Made by a program: the position numbers and the translations under genes. The notes beneath the pieces were generated by a model, which was not told the origin of the DNA, did not search any database, and saw only the letters and a program-made list of their open reading frames with translations. Shown here piece after piece: positions 1 through 12,270 of a DNA stretch of 64,000 bases; within the stretch, counting starts at the first letter, position 1, and each line of letters starts with the position of its first letter. The DNA comes from Siphonodentalium dalli. Lineage: Eukaryota; Mollusca; Scaphopoda; Gadilida; Siphonodentaliidae. The stretch covers positions 12,865,710 through 12,929,709 of the forward strand of contig CP136062.1 in assembly GCA_032622095.1 (NCBI GenBank). Direction: 5' to 3'.

Positions 1-96
1 ATTCAGTAAATTATAATGAGGTTTTAAGAGACTTACATTCAGTAAATTATAATGAGGTTTGTAATTTCTGCATTTGTTCGATACAATATAATAATT

Positions 97-227
97 AGAG
101 CATGACTTGTCGTGAAATACGCCGATATAGTGCATAGTGCGGTTGTGTAGTTCACTCCGCTTCGCGTCGTGAACTACACAACCTCACTATGCACTATATC
201 GGCGTATTTCACTCCAAGCCATGCTCT
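97..227. repeat. Long hairpin HP1, 59-nt arms, 13-nt tip
   Basis: Left arm 97-155 pairs with right arm 169-227 at 55 of 59 positions by my count. The tip 156-168 reads TCCGCTTCGCGTC. The arms are not recognisable elsewhere in the window, but the tip is nearly identical to that of the hairpin at 36408-36554 and similar to that at 22346-22508. There is no coding content. It could be a MITE-like palindrome or a locally generated inverted duplication. Confidence 0.9.
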
Positions 228-345
228 ATTTATTAAATAGTTCCTAGGTTTTAACATCAAATCCAACAATTTTGGCATTTAAGAAACTCTTAAAATGTAA
301 TTTGTGCAGTGGATTCTGTCACAACAATGGTAGATAAATGTGTTA

Positions 346-499
346 TATACACAATGTGTTTGTAACGCTTCGTGTATCGCGACTCGTCTAGTTTTCGTGG
401 CCACATAGCGACTAGGAGACCATGGTCGCATCGTCGCTATATGGCCACGAAAACTAGCGGAGTTGCGATACATGAATCGATACAAACGCATTGTGTATA
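346..499. repeat. Long hairpin HP2, 67-nt arms, GACCATGGTC tip
   Basis: Left arm 346-412 and right arm 433-499 are complementary at roughly 59 of 67 positions. The 20-nt tip 413-432 (TAGGAGACCATGGTCGCATC) contains the self-complementary decamer GACCATGGTC. Small open frames on both strands here are products of the palindrome and do not look like genes. Confidence 0.88.
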
Positions 500-760
500 T
501 ACCATATATGTATCGTTTGGTGGTGTATCGCGATTCAATGGATTCACAATGAATTGTTACAACCCTATCTTCTCAATAGTCTCAAGCTGTCTCCTTAATT
601 ATCCTTGAATGATTCTTGCACTTCTGGTCTCAGCATGTGTAACATACAAGTGTCATACTGAGTCTATCGTAATCCCGGAAGTGTGTAATGGCTTCCCCCA
701 AATTACGCACATCGCGTTATGTTAAAAAGGCTGGTAATAGTCTGATATCAACAGAAACCA
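500..760. other. Stretch without recognised genes
   Basis: AT-rich sequence between the hairpin and the first satellite/MITE fragment. I see no coding signature, no long repeat and no RNA gene. Confidence 0.5.
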
Positions 761-907
761 CAGAGAGCCCCACATAGAGTGGAGCAGAAGACACCGTGTA
801 GTGCATGCTTCCATCTGTGTGGAGCTCCCCGCAGAATGAGGTATTGAGAGGGTGAATTTAGTTATGCTATCACGCATGATCAAATTCACTTTTGAGAACC
901 TCATTCT
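739..907. repeat. Satellite-like fragment plus palindromic MITE copy
   Basis: At 755-800 the sequence CAGAGAGCCCCACATAGAG...GGAGCAGAAGACACC is a diverged reverse complement of the 108/112-bp satellite monomer seen at 57.8-62.6 kb. At 831-907 lies a copy of the palindromic family beginning GCAGAATGAGGT and ending ACCTCATTCT. Finding both together suggests that the satellite and the MITE were once parts of one dispersed unit. Confidence 0.6.
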
Positions 908-1032
908 AGTCAACTGTTATGGTATAGACCTTGGACCAGATTGACCTTCCCCAATTGAAACAGAACAGAAGGGGGAAATTAATAGCTAACAACAATGCTA
1001 ATTTGAGACTAAAAATACTTCCCGGACCTAAA

Positions 1033-1141
1033 GCAGAATGAGGTTCCACAGAAGGTGAATGTGGTGATGCTTGCCAGCTGTGCGTTGTAGCATCACTAAA
1101 TATACCCACTGGGGACCTCATTCTGCAAATATCGGACTCAC
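1033..1141. mobile_element. Palindromic MITE (GCAGAATGAGGT family)
   Basis: GCAGAATGAGGTTCC at the left end is answered by GGACCTCATTCTGC at the right end, with imperfect pairing throughout (GGTGAATGTGGTGATGCT versus AGCATCACTAAATATACC). About 110 bp with no coding capacity. The family recurs at about a dozen places in the window. Confidence 0.75.
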
Positions 1142-2689
1142 TTTTAGCAGGCATGTTAGCTAACCTTTTCAATTGGACTCTTTTATTTCACTTGGTTCAA
1201 CTTCAACGATAGTTGCTATTGCTGCAGTTTTGGAACTAACCGATTATGACTCCGGCTCTTTGTTTTTATCAGACTCCGACATTATTCCTATTTTTTAAAT
1301 AATTGCATAGTCCGGGAGCTAATAGGGGCACCCTTGCACCCCCCCCCCCTGGGACTTAACTTCACTCCACTCATTTTGTTCCTTATTATGTCCTTCAACT
1401 TTTAAGCAATGTTAACAAGAAAAAAAAGTGGCCTTTTAGACTCCAGACAAGATGGCGTCCATCATGGCCGCCGTTTTTCAGACCAGACCATAAGTCAGTT
1501 TTATGCAAATTATAGCGGGAAAATCTGGTAAAATGTATACAAATGTATATATTTTCGTGAAGCTAAGACATAATGACACTTTTTTGGGCCAAAATTGAAA
1601 CTCACCATCCAAGATGGCCACCAAAATGGCCGCCGGAAGTTGAAAATAAGACATTTTTCACAAATATCTTCTAGATCAATTCATGCTGTTTGGAACTAGT
1701 TGAGTAATATGACTTTATTTTGTGTTTTGTATATTAACTGATCATCGGAGCAATTAAATATGCAATTAATGTGCTCCTAGCCCCTTCTGATCCCTCAAAA
1801 ATTCGATTTTACAGAACGCGGTACAAAATTTTACAAAAAATCACAATTGGGATTCTAGTCAAGAAATGAAAAGAACATTGTAATGTAAGGGAGGCATATC
1901 ATTACCTATGAATATTCCAACTCTCTGGAACCAAACATCTTACCTTGGCTCAAAATGGCTGCGAAAATGGCCGCCAAAATATGGAAAATGGTAAATATTG
2001 CACCAGGGTGTCCTGCAATCGCTTACAAGTTGTGGTTGATGTATACAATTGGCTAATCTGTATTCTATACATTGCATACTAACATGTCTGATGCACCACG
2101 GATAATATTTACTATTGTCACCACTGACATCACCAGAAATATTGTATTTTTCTCTCACAATCTTGACATAAATATCGGCAAAAATTCACTTTTCAGGGTT
2201 CGACCATTTGTTCAAGTAAAATGCAACTATCTTTGGTATCAAAGGTCTTTATTGTTTTGGTGTATCTTAAATGTGTCACACTACGGTGTTTATAGATTAA
2301 ATTGCTCAAGATGGCTTCCAAAAAATCAACAACATTTGTAAAAAGTTAAAAGTTAACATATCCCGAACATTATTCTCTGCATTATCCGAAAAAGGTAGGA
2401 AATTGTGACTCACTTGGTTATTGTACGTGTTAGTTAATTAAATGACAGCTACGTTATATTATGTTTGTCCCAGTTCCGTGTGGGGCATGACAAATTCAGT
2501 ATGGAATTTTTGCGGAGAACCTCTTTTATGATTCTGGCCATATTATTGTAAGGAAATGGGCAGAACTTTGAGACGGAACTGAGATGAACCATGACATGTG
2601 GGTATTCTGGCCCATTATGGTAAAAAATTATCAACTGGATACAGGGTGGAAGCCAAGATGGCCGCCAGGGAGTTACTCTATGATCATAG

Positions 2690-3225
2690 ATGAGGATAAT
2701 ATGTATACATGGAGTTATTGTATGGTCATGAATGATGTGTGGGTATATAGGGAGTGCCTTGTTTGTAACGGTGGGTGGTATATTTATATTTGTTGTGGAT
2801 GTGTTATCATTGGTGGTGTATGGGGAGTAGATGTATGATCATGGATGGTTTGTATGAGTATGGCAAGTATGGAACTTATGAGTGGTCGTATGTGTGGGTA
2901 TTGGTATATCTGGAAGGGCTCACCATTGGTGATGTGCATATGTATACCTGGATTGACTCTATGGTCATGGTATGGCGAATACGTATACATGCACTGGCTG
3001 TATGGTCCATGGTGAGGTGAATATGTATACAATGAGTGACTGTATGGTCGTGAATGTAGTGAATATGTATACATAGAGTGACTGCATGGTCATGTGTCGG
3101 GTGTAGGTGTATACCTGGTGTTCATGCATGGTGACTCGTGGTTGTATGTATGTTGTCATTTTGTGTGGTGTTTATGTACATATGGAGTGACTGGGTAATG
3201 GGTGGGTTGTACATGTGTACCTTGG
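2690..3225 (+). repeat. Degenerate minisatellite, left half of element A core
   Basis: Loose ~50-bp periodicity built on ATATGTATACATGGAGTGAC and TGTATGGTCATG. The same motif runs in the opposite orientation from 3310 to 4960, so the array is split about the palindrome centre. Short open frames here are array read-through. Confidence 0.7.
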
Positions 3226-3316
3226 GTGGCTATCGCTTTCCACAATAACTCAAGGATATGTTAATCAATAGAGAGGTCATGTCAGAGGGTCATATCGCGG
3301 AAAGCGATAGCCATCC
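3226..3316. repeat. Centre of the element A palindrome
   Basis: GGCTATCGCTTTCC near 3228-3241 pairs with GGAAAGCGATAGCC near 3299-3312. The spacer between them is about 55 bp. This marks the symmetry axis of element A. Confidence 0.8.
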
Positions 3317-4960
3317 ATTACCACACAGTCATTACATATATACATAAACACCACAGACATAACAATATAGTGGCCCATTGTAGATATGTACACCTGACCC
3401 ATGACCACAGATGACCATACAACCACACGCCACAATGCAGGCACACCGGGTATACTCCTAAACACTCCTTGTATACCCATTCATCTCACCATTGGCCATA
3501 AGGTCATCCCCTGTATACCTATTCTCCAAACGCATGGTCAAATAGACAATCAATATATACATCAACACCACAACAATGACCATAAAGTCACTCCGGTATA
3601 CATATGCACCTCACCAATTGCCATATAGCCACTCGCTTCATACACATGCCCTCAACCATGTCACCTGGTATACTCCTTCACCTGACATGTGGCCATATAA
3701 CCACCCCGTGTGTACCTAATCAAAACATTCATACATGATCATGGTCAATCCATACATCATACATATTCACCTCAACATTGGCCATGTCACTCCCTGTATC
3801 CCTATTTGTCACTCCATAGCCGAATAGCCACTCAATATATACTAATACACCATGTCAGTATAGTCACTCCATGTATGCATATGCACCTCATCCATGGCCA
3901 TATAGCCACTCTCTATTTACACATATCCATCGCTCAAGACAATAAAGCAACACATGTGTATACTGGTATAACCTACACATGACCATATCGCCACGAGTCA
4001 CCAAAGAGGAACACCAGGTATACTCATACGCCTGACACATGACCATTTAGTCACCCCCTGTATAGGTGTTCATTAGATTTATGATAATACAGTTACTACG
4101 TGTATACCTACATGTACTCATCTCACCATTAACCATACAGTCACTACCTGTATACCTATTCGACACAAATAGTCATACAACTATGCAATATACATATGCA
4201 GCCCACCCTAGACCATAGATTCACTCCAGGTATACATATAAACCTCACTAATGGCCATTCAGCCCTTCCAGATATAAAAAACCCGCACACACGACCACTC
4301 AAACAATCCATACTTGCATATACACCTCACACATGACAGTTCAGCAATTCACTGTATAATCATACACACCATCCATGATAATACAGCTAAGCCCTATACA
4401 CCCACCAGTGATAATACATCCACGAGATAAATAAATATACATCCCACCCGTTACCACAAGGGCACTCCCTATATACCCACACGCTCAATAATGTCCACCC
4501 AGCTTACTCCAGGTATTCATACTCAATCATGATTGTACAGTCACTCCATATATACCGATACACATAACCCGTAACCATAAAATCACTGCCTATTTATCCA
4601 CACACCCCATCCATGATCATACAGACACCACATGTACATCCCACCATGACCTTACAGTCACTCCATATATACATAATCAATACATAGATGACCATGTATC
4701 TATATCCATATACAACACCAATGACCATACAGGCACACCTGGTGCACCCGTACTTGATATACACAATCATACACCATACAGTCACCCCATGCATACCGAT
4801 TCACCTCACACCTGATCATGACCTCTCCCTGTATACCTAGACACATCTTACAATGGACAACCCACTCATAACCATATAGTCACTCATTGTATACCTACTC
4901 ACATCAGTCATGACATACAATAACTCCCTGTATACCTATTCACCTCACATCTCAGTTCTG
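3310..4960 (-). repeat. Degenerate minisatellite, right half of element A core
   Basis: About 1.65 kb of imperfect ~50-bp units such as CCATATAGCCACTCNNTGTATAC with CACCTCA spacers. These are the reverse complement of the units at 2690-3225. The right half is about three times longer than the left, so the halves have expanded or contracted independently. Confidence 0.7.
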
Positions 4961-5995
4961 TCTTAAAGTTCTGCCCATTTCCTTTCGATAAATATGGCCA
5001 AAATCACAAAAGAGGTTCTCGACAAAATTACATACTTTAAAATGAATTTGTCACGCCCCATACGGAACTGGGACAACCATAATAGAACATGTAGTTGTCA
5101 GTTAATTAACTAACATGTATAATAACCAAGTGAGTCACAATTTGCTACCTTTTCGGATAATGCAGCGATATATGTAAAAAAATTACATTTTACAAATTTG
5201 TTGCCATTTTGGAAGCCATCTTGAGCAATTTGGTCTATAAAGACCGTAGTGTGACACATTTAAAATAGACCAAAACAATAAATACCTTTCAATCCAAAGA
5301 TAGTTATATTTTACCTGAAAAAAAATGGTCCAAACCGAAAAAGTGAATTTTTGCCAATATTTATGTCAAGCTTTTGAGAGAACAGTCCAATATTTTTGAC
5401 GATGTCAGTGGTGACAATAGTAACAATTAACCATGGTGCATCAGACATGTTAGTATTCAATGTATAGAATGCAGAATAGCCAATTTTATACATCAACCAC
5501 AACGTGTAAGCGATTGCAAGACACGCTGGTGTAATATTGACCATTTTCCCTATTATGGCGGCCATATTGGCAGCCATTTTGAGCCAAAGTAAGAATTTTG
5601 GTTCCAGTGATTTGGAATATGAATAGGTAATGATATGCCTCACTTATATTGCAAAGTTCTGTTCATTTCTTGTTGAAATATGACTAGAATCCCAATTGTG
5701 AATTTTTGTGAAATTTTATACCGCATTCTGTAAAATCTTATTTTTGAGGGATCGGAAGAGGGCAGGACCCCAATAATTGCATATTTAATTGCTCCAATGA
5801 TCAGTTAATATACAAAACACAAAATAAAGTTGCATTACTCAACTAGTTCCAAACAGCATGAATTGATCTAGAAGATTTTTGTGAAAAAATGTCATATTTT
5901 CAACTTCCGGCAGCCATTTTGGCGGCCATCTTGGATGGTGAGTTTCAATTTTGGCCCAAAAAAGTGTCAATATGTCTTAGCTTCAAGAAAATATA

Positions 5996-6230
5996 ATAGC
6001 TTTTTAGCGGATAAAAGAACATTATTGACAGCAAGGTGTGAGTGTAATGGATGCGTGGTGAGTTCACTGTTTCTCACAGACCACAATAATCTCCATATGT
6101 TTGTTACTGGGCATGAAACTCCGTAGTTAAAAAATTGCTCCCGACTCTTTTCCGATTTCATGGTTCAGATCAGGATCTAACCAGCTATTCATGTTCCAAC
6201 TCTAACTTGATAAAAACATGTTATTCGCGC
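5996..6230. other. Stretch without recognised features
   Basis: Sequence just outside the broken right arm of element A. It holds short open frames only, with no recognisable protein or repeat. Confidence 0.4.
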
Positions 6231-6234
6231 CTTG

Positions 6235-6420
6235 CGATTTAGGCATGTGATGATGATGATTGTTTGATGATTGTTTATTTGTATAATATTCACAACCTTA
6301 TGACAATGGTGATAATAAACAAACAAAAATGATATTATACAGGAGCGACATGGCCCAGATGGGCCGTCTTCCTGTCGCCCCTACATATATAAACATGAAG
6401 TGGCAACTAATGAAGTGAAA
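6235..6420 (-). mobile_element. Probable 5'-truncated LINE 3' tail
   Basis: A (TGATGA)-rich simple repeat at 6246-6285 is followed by a GC-rich stem (GGAGCGACATGGCCC...GGGCCGTCTTCCTGTCGCCCC, around 6342-6382). This resembles the arrangement at the 3' end of the minus-strand LINE at 52769-52890: a simple repeat tail, an AT-rich stretch, then a GGTGGCAT...CTGCCACCCC stem. The inference is that this is the tail of a related LINE on the minus strand. No coding part remains. Confidence 0.45.
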
Positions 6421-6628
6421 TGATAATGAAAAGGATAGAATGTACTTCATAATAGACAAATAAAGTATCCAAACCACTTATGGGATGCATCTACATGGAT
6501 ATGTGTTACTACATATGTATTGGTTGTAATCATGGGCTTATATTAAATATGTCACTAATGATGGGGTATGGCCGGGGCTGTTTCGAATATTTACTGGTTA
6601 AGAAAATAATGGCTTTTAAGAAAATAAT

Positions 6629-6701
6629 GGCATGTACATCTGTATGCACTTAACGTTGTTCGCGCCTTGTGATTTAGGCATGTACATCTGTATGCACAAT
6701 A
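6629..6701 (+). repeat. Two-copy tandem repeat, ~48 bp
   Basis: GCATGTACATCTGTATGCAC occurs twice, about 48 bp apart. A related CGCGCCTTGYGATTTAGGCATGT block occurs at about 6228 and again between the two copies. Confidence 0.6.
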
Positions 6702-7249
6702 ATTGCACTGTAATAATATCACAATGGCGCCAATAACGATATGACACCACACCCGATATGTGATCCAAACACAATATAGAGCAGGCCTGCTTCCTCAGTA
6801 CTGCTTCCATATTTGAGTGCGGTGATAAACAAAAAGGGCTATATTTAAAGATGGTCTATTTCTTTGTAAACATGTGTTATACAGTTATCGGGGTATAAAC
6901 TATTGGCTTTGAATAGAAGATCCCTATCCGGAAATGATTCTATTTCAAATATGTTCTGGTCTGAAAACGTGTGGTTGTTTAGCGTACGAACATTAGTGGT
7001 TACTGTTAACAGAGACCAGAAATTGTATTTGTATTTTGTAATATTGTCACAAATAAACGTTAATTAGACTCATTTTCGCTTATAACAATGTAATAAAACA
7101 ATATAAATAATCAATATGGTACATTTGACGTTCAGAGCATAGCTATGGGAATACCCTAATGATCTATATCGCTATATGCTATCGCATGCATGGTCTGTAC
7201 TAAATATAGAACGATAACGTGTCCCACTTAATCATTTAAGTTTAGCTCC

Positions 7250-7680
7250 CCTGATATGAAGGCTCCGGTGGAGCTACAGTCATCACTCCTCGTCCGTCAT
7301 CCGTCCGTCCGTCGCACCGTCGTCCGTCCGACCGTCAAGAATCATCTTCTCCAGAACCGTAAGACGGAATGGGTTCATATTTGGTGTGGACGTTCCCTAG
7401 GTGAATCACATTCAGATTTGTTCAAATAAGGTCACCCGGTCAAATAGTTGCGAAGATAGCACCATAACTCATTACCACCATAGTAATTCTTACAATGACT
7501 TCTCAAATTCCATTTGGCCGAATCGGTTCATATTTGGTACAAATGGTCCTTTGGCGACAGTGGTTCAGAATTGTTCAATTGAGGTCACTGTGTCGAATGT
7601 GGGCGGAACCAGTGACATAACTCACAAAAACATTCAGATTGAACTCCTTGCTCAATTTAACACACAAAAACAAAATTAAT
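7250..7680 (+). repeat. Dispersed GGTGGAGCT/GTCCGTCC repeat, copy 1
   Basis: Begins near GGCTCCGGTGGAGCTACAG and continues through (GTCC)n-rich sequence into a segment with TTCATATTTGGTRYGGA and GGTCACCC-like blocks. The segment is shared with 8535-8850, and the GTCC-rich head is shared with 63883-64000. The 92-residue open frame at 7401-7679 lies inside the repeat and resembles no protein I know. The element class is unknown. Confidence 0.65.
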
Positions 7681-7899
7681 TTTGTTTAAACATGTTATAA
7701 AATTTGTAAAACTAATACCATTATAACATCCTCAGAGTTATGAAACTTTAATCTTTAAAGAAATCACAGAAACTTTCAATCGCCACCCCACATGACCCAG
7801 GCCCCCACCCTGCCCCAACCAACTGCTCCTCCACCACATATCATATCACAACTTACCTCTCACCAGAAGCATTTATTATATCTGCCAGTATTATATCTG

Positions 7900-8180
7900 T
7901 CAGGTATTAGCTTAAGAGGGACGTCAGGTCATTAATTGAGATTAGAATGACAGATTAGAGATTAGAATGTTATTGGACAGGCTTGTGTATACAACTGCAC
8001 TAGTGCTTGTTGTTATTATCAAATTAAAACAAAATTCTGTTCCCAAGACTGAACTTAATGTGTCTGACATTTGCAGAATGAGGTCCACAAAGTGTGTATT
8101 TAGTTCTGCTACCCCACACAACAGGCTAAATCACAAAATACACCCTCCAGAGACCTCATTCGGATATGGCCTTAACTTAT
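7900..8180. mobile_element. Palindromic MITE copy
   Basis: TGTCTGACATTTGCAGAATG at about 8060 is followed by GGTCCACAAAGTGTGTATTT and ends with CACCCTCCAGAGACCTCATTC near 8160. The core is the GCAGAATGAGGT family, with imperfect inverted arms. The flanking 7900-8055 stretch shows no other feature. Confidence 0.65.
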
Positions 8181-8350
8181 GGAAAGTATCTTGAGTATCA
8201 AATTGAAATTTTGTTTTAGTTACTTTTTTCCTTCTGTTTAGTTCCTATGTCCCCTAATTTGCAGAAGATAACATGCATAATTGAGGTGCTCAATGGGTGT
8301 GCATTACCAACTTCAAATCTATAACGTTTCTATTTTTTCCCATGACCCAT

Positions 8351-8462
8351 CAGACTGAGGGTGAATTTGGTGATGCTAGCCCGCCTTGTGGAATAGTGTA
8401 ATTAAATCACCTTTTGGGGACCTCATTCTGCAAATGTCAGACACGCTATATTCAGGCTTGGC
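8351..8462. mobile_element. Palindromic MITE copy with tail
   Basis: GAGGGTGAATTTGGTGATGC pairs imperfectly with the ATCACCTTTTGGGGACCTCATTC region. It is followed by TGCAAATGTCAGACACGCTATATTCAGG, a tail also present, slightly changed, in every 108/112-bp satellite monomer. Confidence 0.7.
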
Positions 8463-8534
8463 TGTTTCATATTATTTTCTTAACCACCACTTATTCAGGT
8501 GAAGAAAAAATGGGGGGTATATTGGATTGAATTT

Positions 8535-8850
8535 GTCTTCTGTCTGTCAGACGGTCATTCCGTTTGCTATGTCTATCCATCTGTCTATCAACAATTGTTT
8601 TCTTCTCCATATACAAGACCGAATGTGTTTATATATTTTGGTGTGCATGTTCCCTAGGTATCTCGAATAAGATGTAATCATTAAGTTCATCAGGTCAAAT
8701 AGGTGCGAAGCCAGGGCCATAACTCTTTCCCTCCATAGTAATTCTTAAAATAATATCTTCTCAACACCATTGGCCCTATATAGCATATATTTGGTATGGA
8801 GGGACCTTGGGTGACAAGAGTTCAGATGTGTCCAAATGGGGTAAGTTTTA
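8535..8850 (+). repeat. Dispersed GGTGGAGCT/GTCCGTCC family, copy 2
   Basis: GTCTGTCAGACGGTCATTCCG is followed by blocks corresponding to 7350-7600: TTTTGGTGTGCATGTTCCCTAGG, AGGTCAAATAGGTGCGAAG, CCATAGTAATTCTTA and TTTGGTATGGAGGGACCTTGG. It is more diverged than a recent duplicate and lacks the GGTGGAGCT head. Confidence 0.6.
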
Positions 8851-8859
8851 GGAAATAAG

Positions 8860-8970
8860 GCCTCCAGAGGGTGAATCGGTAATGCTAGCCCACCTTGTGG
8901 AATAGTGTCAATAAATTCACCTTTTGTGGGACCCCACTCTGCAAAGGTAAGACACACTAAATACAGGCTT
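8860..8970. mobile_element. Palindromic MITE copy
   Basis: CCAGAGGGTGAATCGGTAAT...AAATTCACCTTTTGTGGGACC followed by GCAAAGGTAAGACACACT. It sits immediately after the dispersed repeat and shares the TTATTTTCTTAACCACCACTTATCCAGGTG tail with the copy at 8351-8510, so the two neighbourhoods may be a local duplication. Confidence 0.65.
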
Positions 8971-9009
8971 GACTGTTCCAATATTATTTTCTTAACCACC
9001 ACTTATCCA

Positions 9010-10940
9010 GGTGAAATCATACCTGATGTTTTTTCAAATTGGGGGGTATATTGGATATTGGGGGTATATTGATATTACTTGATGAATGGATCTCATAAAT
9101 TGGGATTCACATTTGTTATAATGGCAGAGATAAGAGTTTTAACTCCCCTCTATGCTGTTTGGTACTGGTATAATAATATTGATTTCTAGGGAGCCTGGTG
9201 GGGGAAATATTTGAGGCAATGGGGATGGAGTGTAGAGGGGGTGAAGTTTTTACCTCTACTTTGATCAAAATGTTAACAGTTGAAAATGTCATGCCTGATA
9301 CAACATTAGATGTTCACACCAAAAATAGGTTATAATTGTTCTCATAGTCGGTTGAATTTTCCAACATGTATGTTTTTAAATCAACAGTCCATATGTTCCT
9401 ACTTCAGGTTCAACGGTTGGGCAGAATTGACCACAAATTTTAAATTTATGGGGGTGTCAGGTTGGTAATTTTCAAAAGTTTGAGAGCTTGAAATACTGGT
9501 ACCAGTTGTACAATTCAACATAAGAGGGGTGTGCCAAAGGATTTTTGTGAACTGAGTAATGTGGTATGGTTGTATTCTTTAAAAGGTAAGAGATTGGAGA
9601 TTTGTCAGTGGTGTGCAACTAGAAAGTTCAAGGTAAAGAGCCCTGCTCATCTGAGAACCTCCAGCTATGTCATGTTTAGAACTACTTGTATTAAGCGATG
9701 TTGTCAAGTACGGACGGTTGTAGTCTTGAGAGTCCCAGTCTTCTCAGTCTTAACAGTCTGGTGAATGACCCACAGTCAGTGACTCTCTTATATAATACAA
9801 TATTCGAAATAAAATGAATATTATTCATAGAAGCGTAGACACGGGTCTTAGATTCATATTTATTATTTTATACCCACGAATCTATTTAAAAATTGTTATA
9901 TCAAGAGATAATACATCTTTAACAATTTCAATATACAATATTATACATATGGAACTATATTTGTGGCATACATTGTTAGAAAGCTTATATGACGTCCTCA
10001 TTAGACATTAGACATGTTGTAGAGGATAAACTTGACAGAAAATACTGTGTCCATGGGCAACATAATAATATAATGATATTCGTTCTATCCGTTTAAGATT
10101 TATTCTTTTTTCCTGAAAATATTGGTGTTCTGTTCATCCGCAATGAAAAACCGGGTCGTCATCAGCAGTGCTTTCAAAAGAGCATTTCCAAAAACAATTG
10201 ACCAATATCGTTCGCATATTCCAGTGTAGAGTTATTGGCACCAAACTAGTTTAGATTACTGTTATAATCAGCATGTCCATTCGCGTGTCTGAATCCTAAC
10301 TTTTAACAATATTAAACATAACTAGTTTTCAAATTTCCGGCGAAAATTTGGATACCTCCATATTTTAGACGTCAGACTACCATCTATAGAAATACGATAT
10401 TTCATAAAATAGCAACGACAGAGGCAATGAATAGTGACATAGAAGCTTTCATTTTGAAAGATCGTTGATTGTTAGATGAAAAAGAGTCTTTTCTGTCACA
10501 ACACCGCTACAAGTGAAGTAGGGTCCTTGAAACGCACACTTTTAGACCTTATTGAGAGGACGACGAGCCTCACGAATGGTTTTACGTTTGGGATTATTTA
10601 ATTTTTTCGGACGACTTGTGCGCTGCACCCCACAATTGAATTCTCATATATGGCAAGAAACGTGATAAATTTATGTTTTGGTAGTCATTATTATGTTAGA
10701 TCATCAGGGACGTGGCTTGAGGGTTTCGTTGGGAGGGGATGTCCACCTTGGTAAATTCCAACTGCACCCCCTCTTGAATCACAATCAGACCAAACACAAG
10801 TTTTGCATAATTCCATTTGCACCCCTTTGCACCTCAGTACTCAGGCCTAATATCCTATATATTGACAAACCATGGTTCTCTGTTCCCGGTATGAGAACAT
10901 TCAGATATTTTAACATGGAAAATTGCATAAATCCTAACAT
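9010..10940. other. About 1.9 kb without recognised features
   Basis: AT-rich sequence with open frames of 60-90 codons that resemble no known family. I see no long tandem or inverted repeat and no RNA gene. Probably intergenic or intronic. Confidence 0.45.
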
Positions 10941-10959
10941 CTAGTGGTCTGACTCCAGA

Positions 10960-11287
10960 GACAAGAAACCAGGACACATCGGGCTAACCATGGTTGGTCG
11001 GCACGGTACCAGGACACATCGGGCTGACCATGGTTGGTCGGCACGGTACCAGGACACATCGGGATGACCATGGTTGGTCGGCACGGTACCAGGACACATC
11101 GGGCTGACCATGGTTGGTCGGCACGGTACCAGGACACATCGGGCTGACCATGGTTGGTCGGCACGGTACCAGGACACATCGGGCTGACCATGGTTGGTCG
11201 GCACGGTACCAGGACTCATCGGGCTGACCATGGTTGGTCGGCACGGTACCAGGACACATCGGGCTGACCATGGTTGGTCGGCACGGT
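10960..11287. repeat. 40-bp VNTR, about 8 copies
   Basis: Unit GACCATGGTTGGTCGGCACG + GTACCAGGACACATCGGGCT, very homogeneous (differences such as CTGACC/CTAACC/ATGACC and ACACATC/ACTCATC). Because 40 is not a multiple of three, all minus-strand frames are open and give three artefactual ORFs. Each unit contains GACCATGGTTGGTC, similar to the hairpin tips at 413-432 and 34055-34069. Confidence 0.95.
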
Positions 11288-11296
11288 GTGAAAAAA

Positions 11297-11830
11297 AGTC
11301 GCAAATCCTAGCATATAGACTGGCCTCAACTGAACCTTTCCTAGTGTTAGAAATTTCAAACCTCATACTCTCCCTCAGGTTTATTTTCCAACTGATGACC
11401 ATTTCAATCCACACGTTTGACCAAATGTAGTAAAATATTGTTTTGTTAAACTAATTAGCAGTTTTGTATTGGCCATGTGGAGTGACAATGACACACCGGG
11501 CCGACCATAGTTGGGCCCGGTGTGCGAACATTTTGAAATCTGAACACGAAAATCGCAAAATCGTAGCATCTGGACTAGCCTCAAGCCTTCATAGAGTTGG
11601 AAATTTCAAACCTGATACCCCCACTTAGGTGGAAAATTTCCAACTGATGACATTTCCAATGACAATGTTGACCAACTGTATGCAAATATTGTTTTCTTAA
11701 ATTAACTAGCAGTTTTGACTGCCCATGGGGGAGGGACCAGGACACAAGCTTTCCAAGTATTGGCAATTTCCAACCTGTCACCCCCCCTAAGGTTAGAAAA
11801 TTGCCAACTGATGACCATTTCAGTCCAAAC
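11297..11830 (+). repeat. Tandem ~255-bp repeats, two and a partial copy
   Basis: CGCAAATCCTAGCATNTAGACT (11299) and CGCAAAATCGTAGCATCTGGACT (11552) begin two diverged units. Both continue through GAAATTTCAAACCTSATAC, CCAACTGATGA and ACTAGCAGTTTTG-like blocks. A third partial unit starts near 11757. No coding signal is apparent. Confidence 0.7.
11492..11524. repeat. Small GC-rich hairpin with GACCATAG tip
   Basis: CACACCGGGCC (11492-11502) pairs perfectly with GGCCCGGTGTG (11514-11524). The tip is GACCATAGTTG, again the GACCAT motif found at other hairpin tips. Confidence 0.75.
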
Positions 11831-12270
11831 ATTTTACCAAAAATAGGAAAATATGCAAATATTGGTCCAAAAACAATTAATTCCCGCAAGAAATTGTTTG
11901 AAAATAAAACTACAAGAACATTTTCAACCTATTGTTGGTGTGAAATTTCAACTAATGTTTTGGCATGTATGAAATTTCCCACTTTGAAAATTTTGACCAA
12001 AGTTGGGGGTGAAACACCCCAAACCCCCCTGTCGCCACGTCTATGTAGGTCATTTTGGACCAATTAATGGAAGAATTATGAAAGATAGTTTCAAAATCGA
12101 TTCTAGTGCTATGGTGGTAACTGCAAATAAATTAAGGAATTAAGAACAGACAGTTCAAACTTAAATCTAATGTGTTTATGCTGCTACACGTCTAATTAAT
12201 AAAAATAATTTATGTAATATATGTTTAGAATTGTAATTACAATATGTCGACACCAAAGTTTAAAGGGTTT

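Larger units (their letters stand above)
1308..5995. mobile_element. Giant fold-back element A, right end truncated
   Basis: Sequence from about 1545 to 3241 is matched in reverse complement by about 3298 to 5995. Examples are the CTAGATCAATTCATGCTGTT block at 1673-1692 and its complement near 5850. The left terminus TAGTCCGGGAG at 1308 and the following ~200 bp match the right end of element B (20351 inward), so the two are family members. The right arm stops at about 5995, some 240 bp short of the left terminus. AAGATGGC(C/G)GCC-type motifs recur along both arms. The core is a degenerate minisatellite. No transposase-like frame is visible, so this is non-autonomous or decayed. Confidence 0.75.

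Noticed and set aside
97-227. Hairpin as a microRNA precursor
   Set aside because: A 59-nt near-perfect stem with a GC-rich tip lacks the usual bulges and size, and no conserved seed is recognisable. A DNA-level palindrome is the simpler reading, though small-RNA data could change this.
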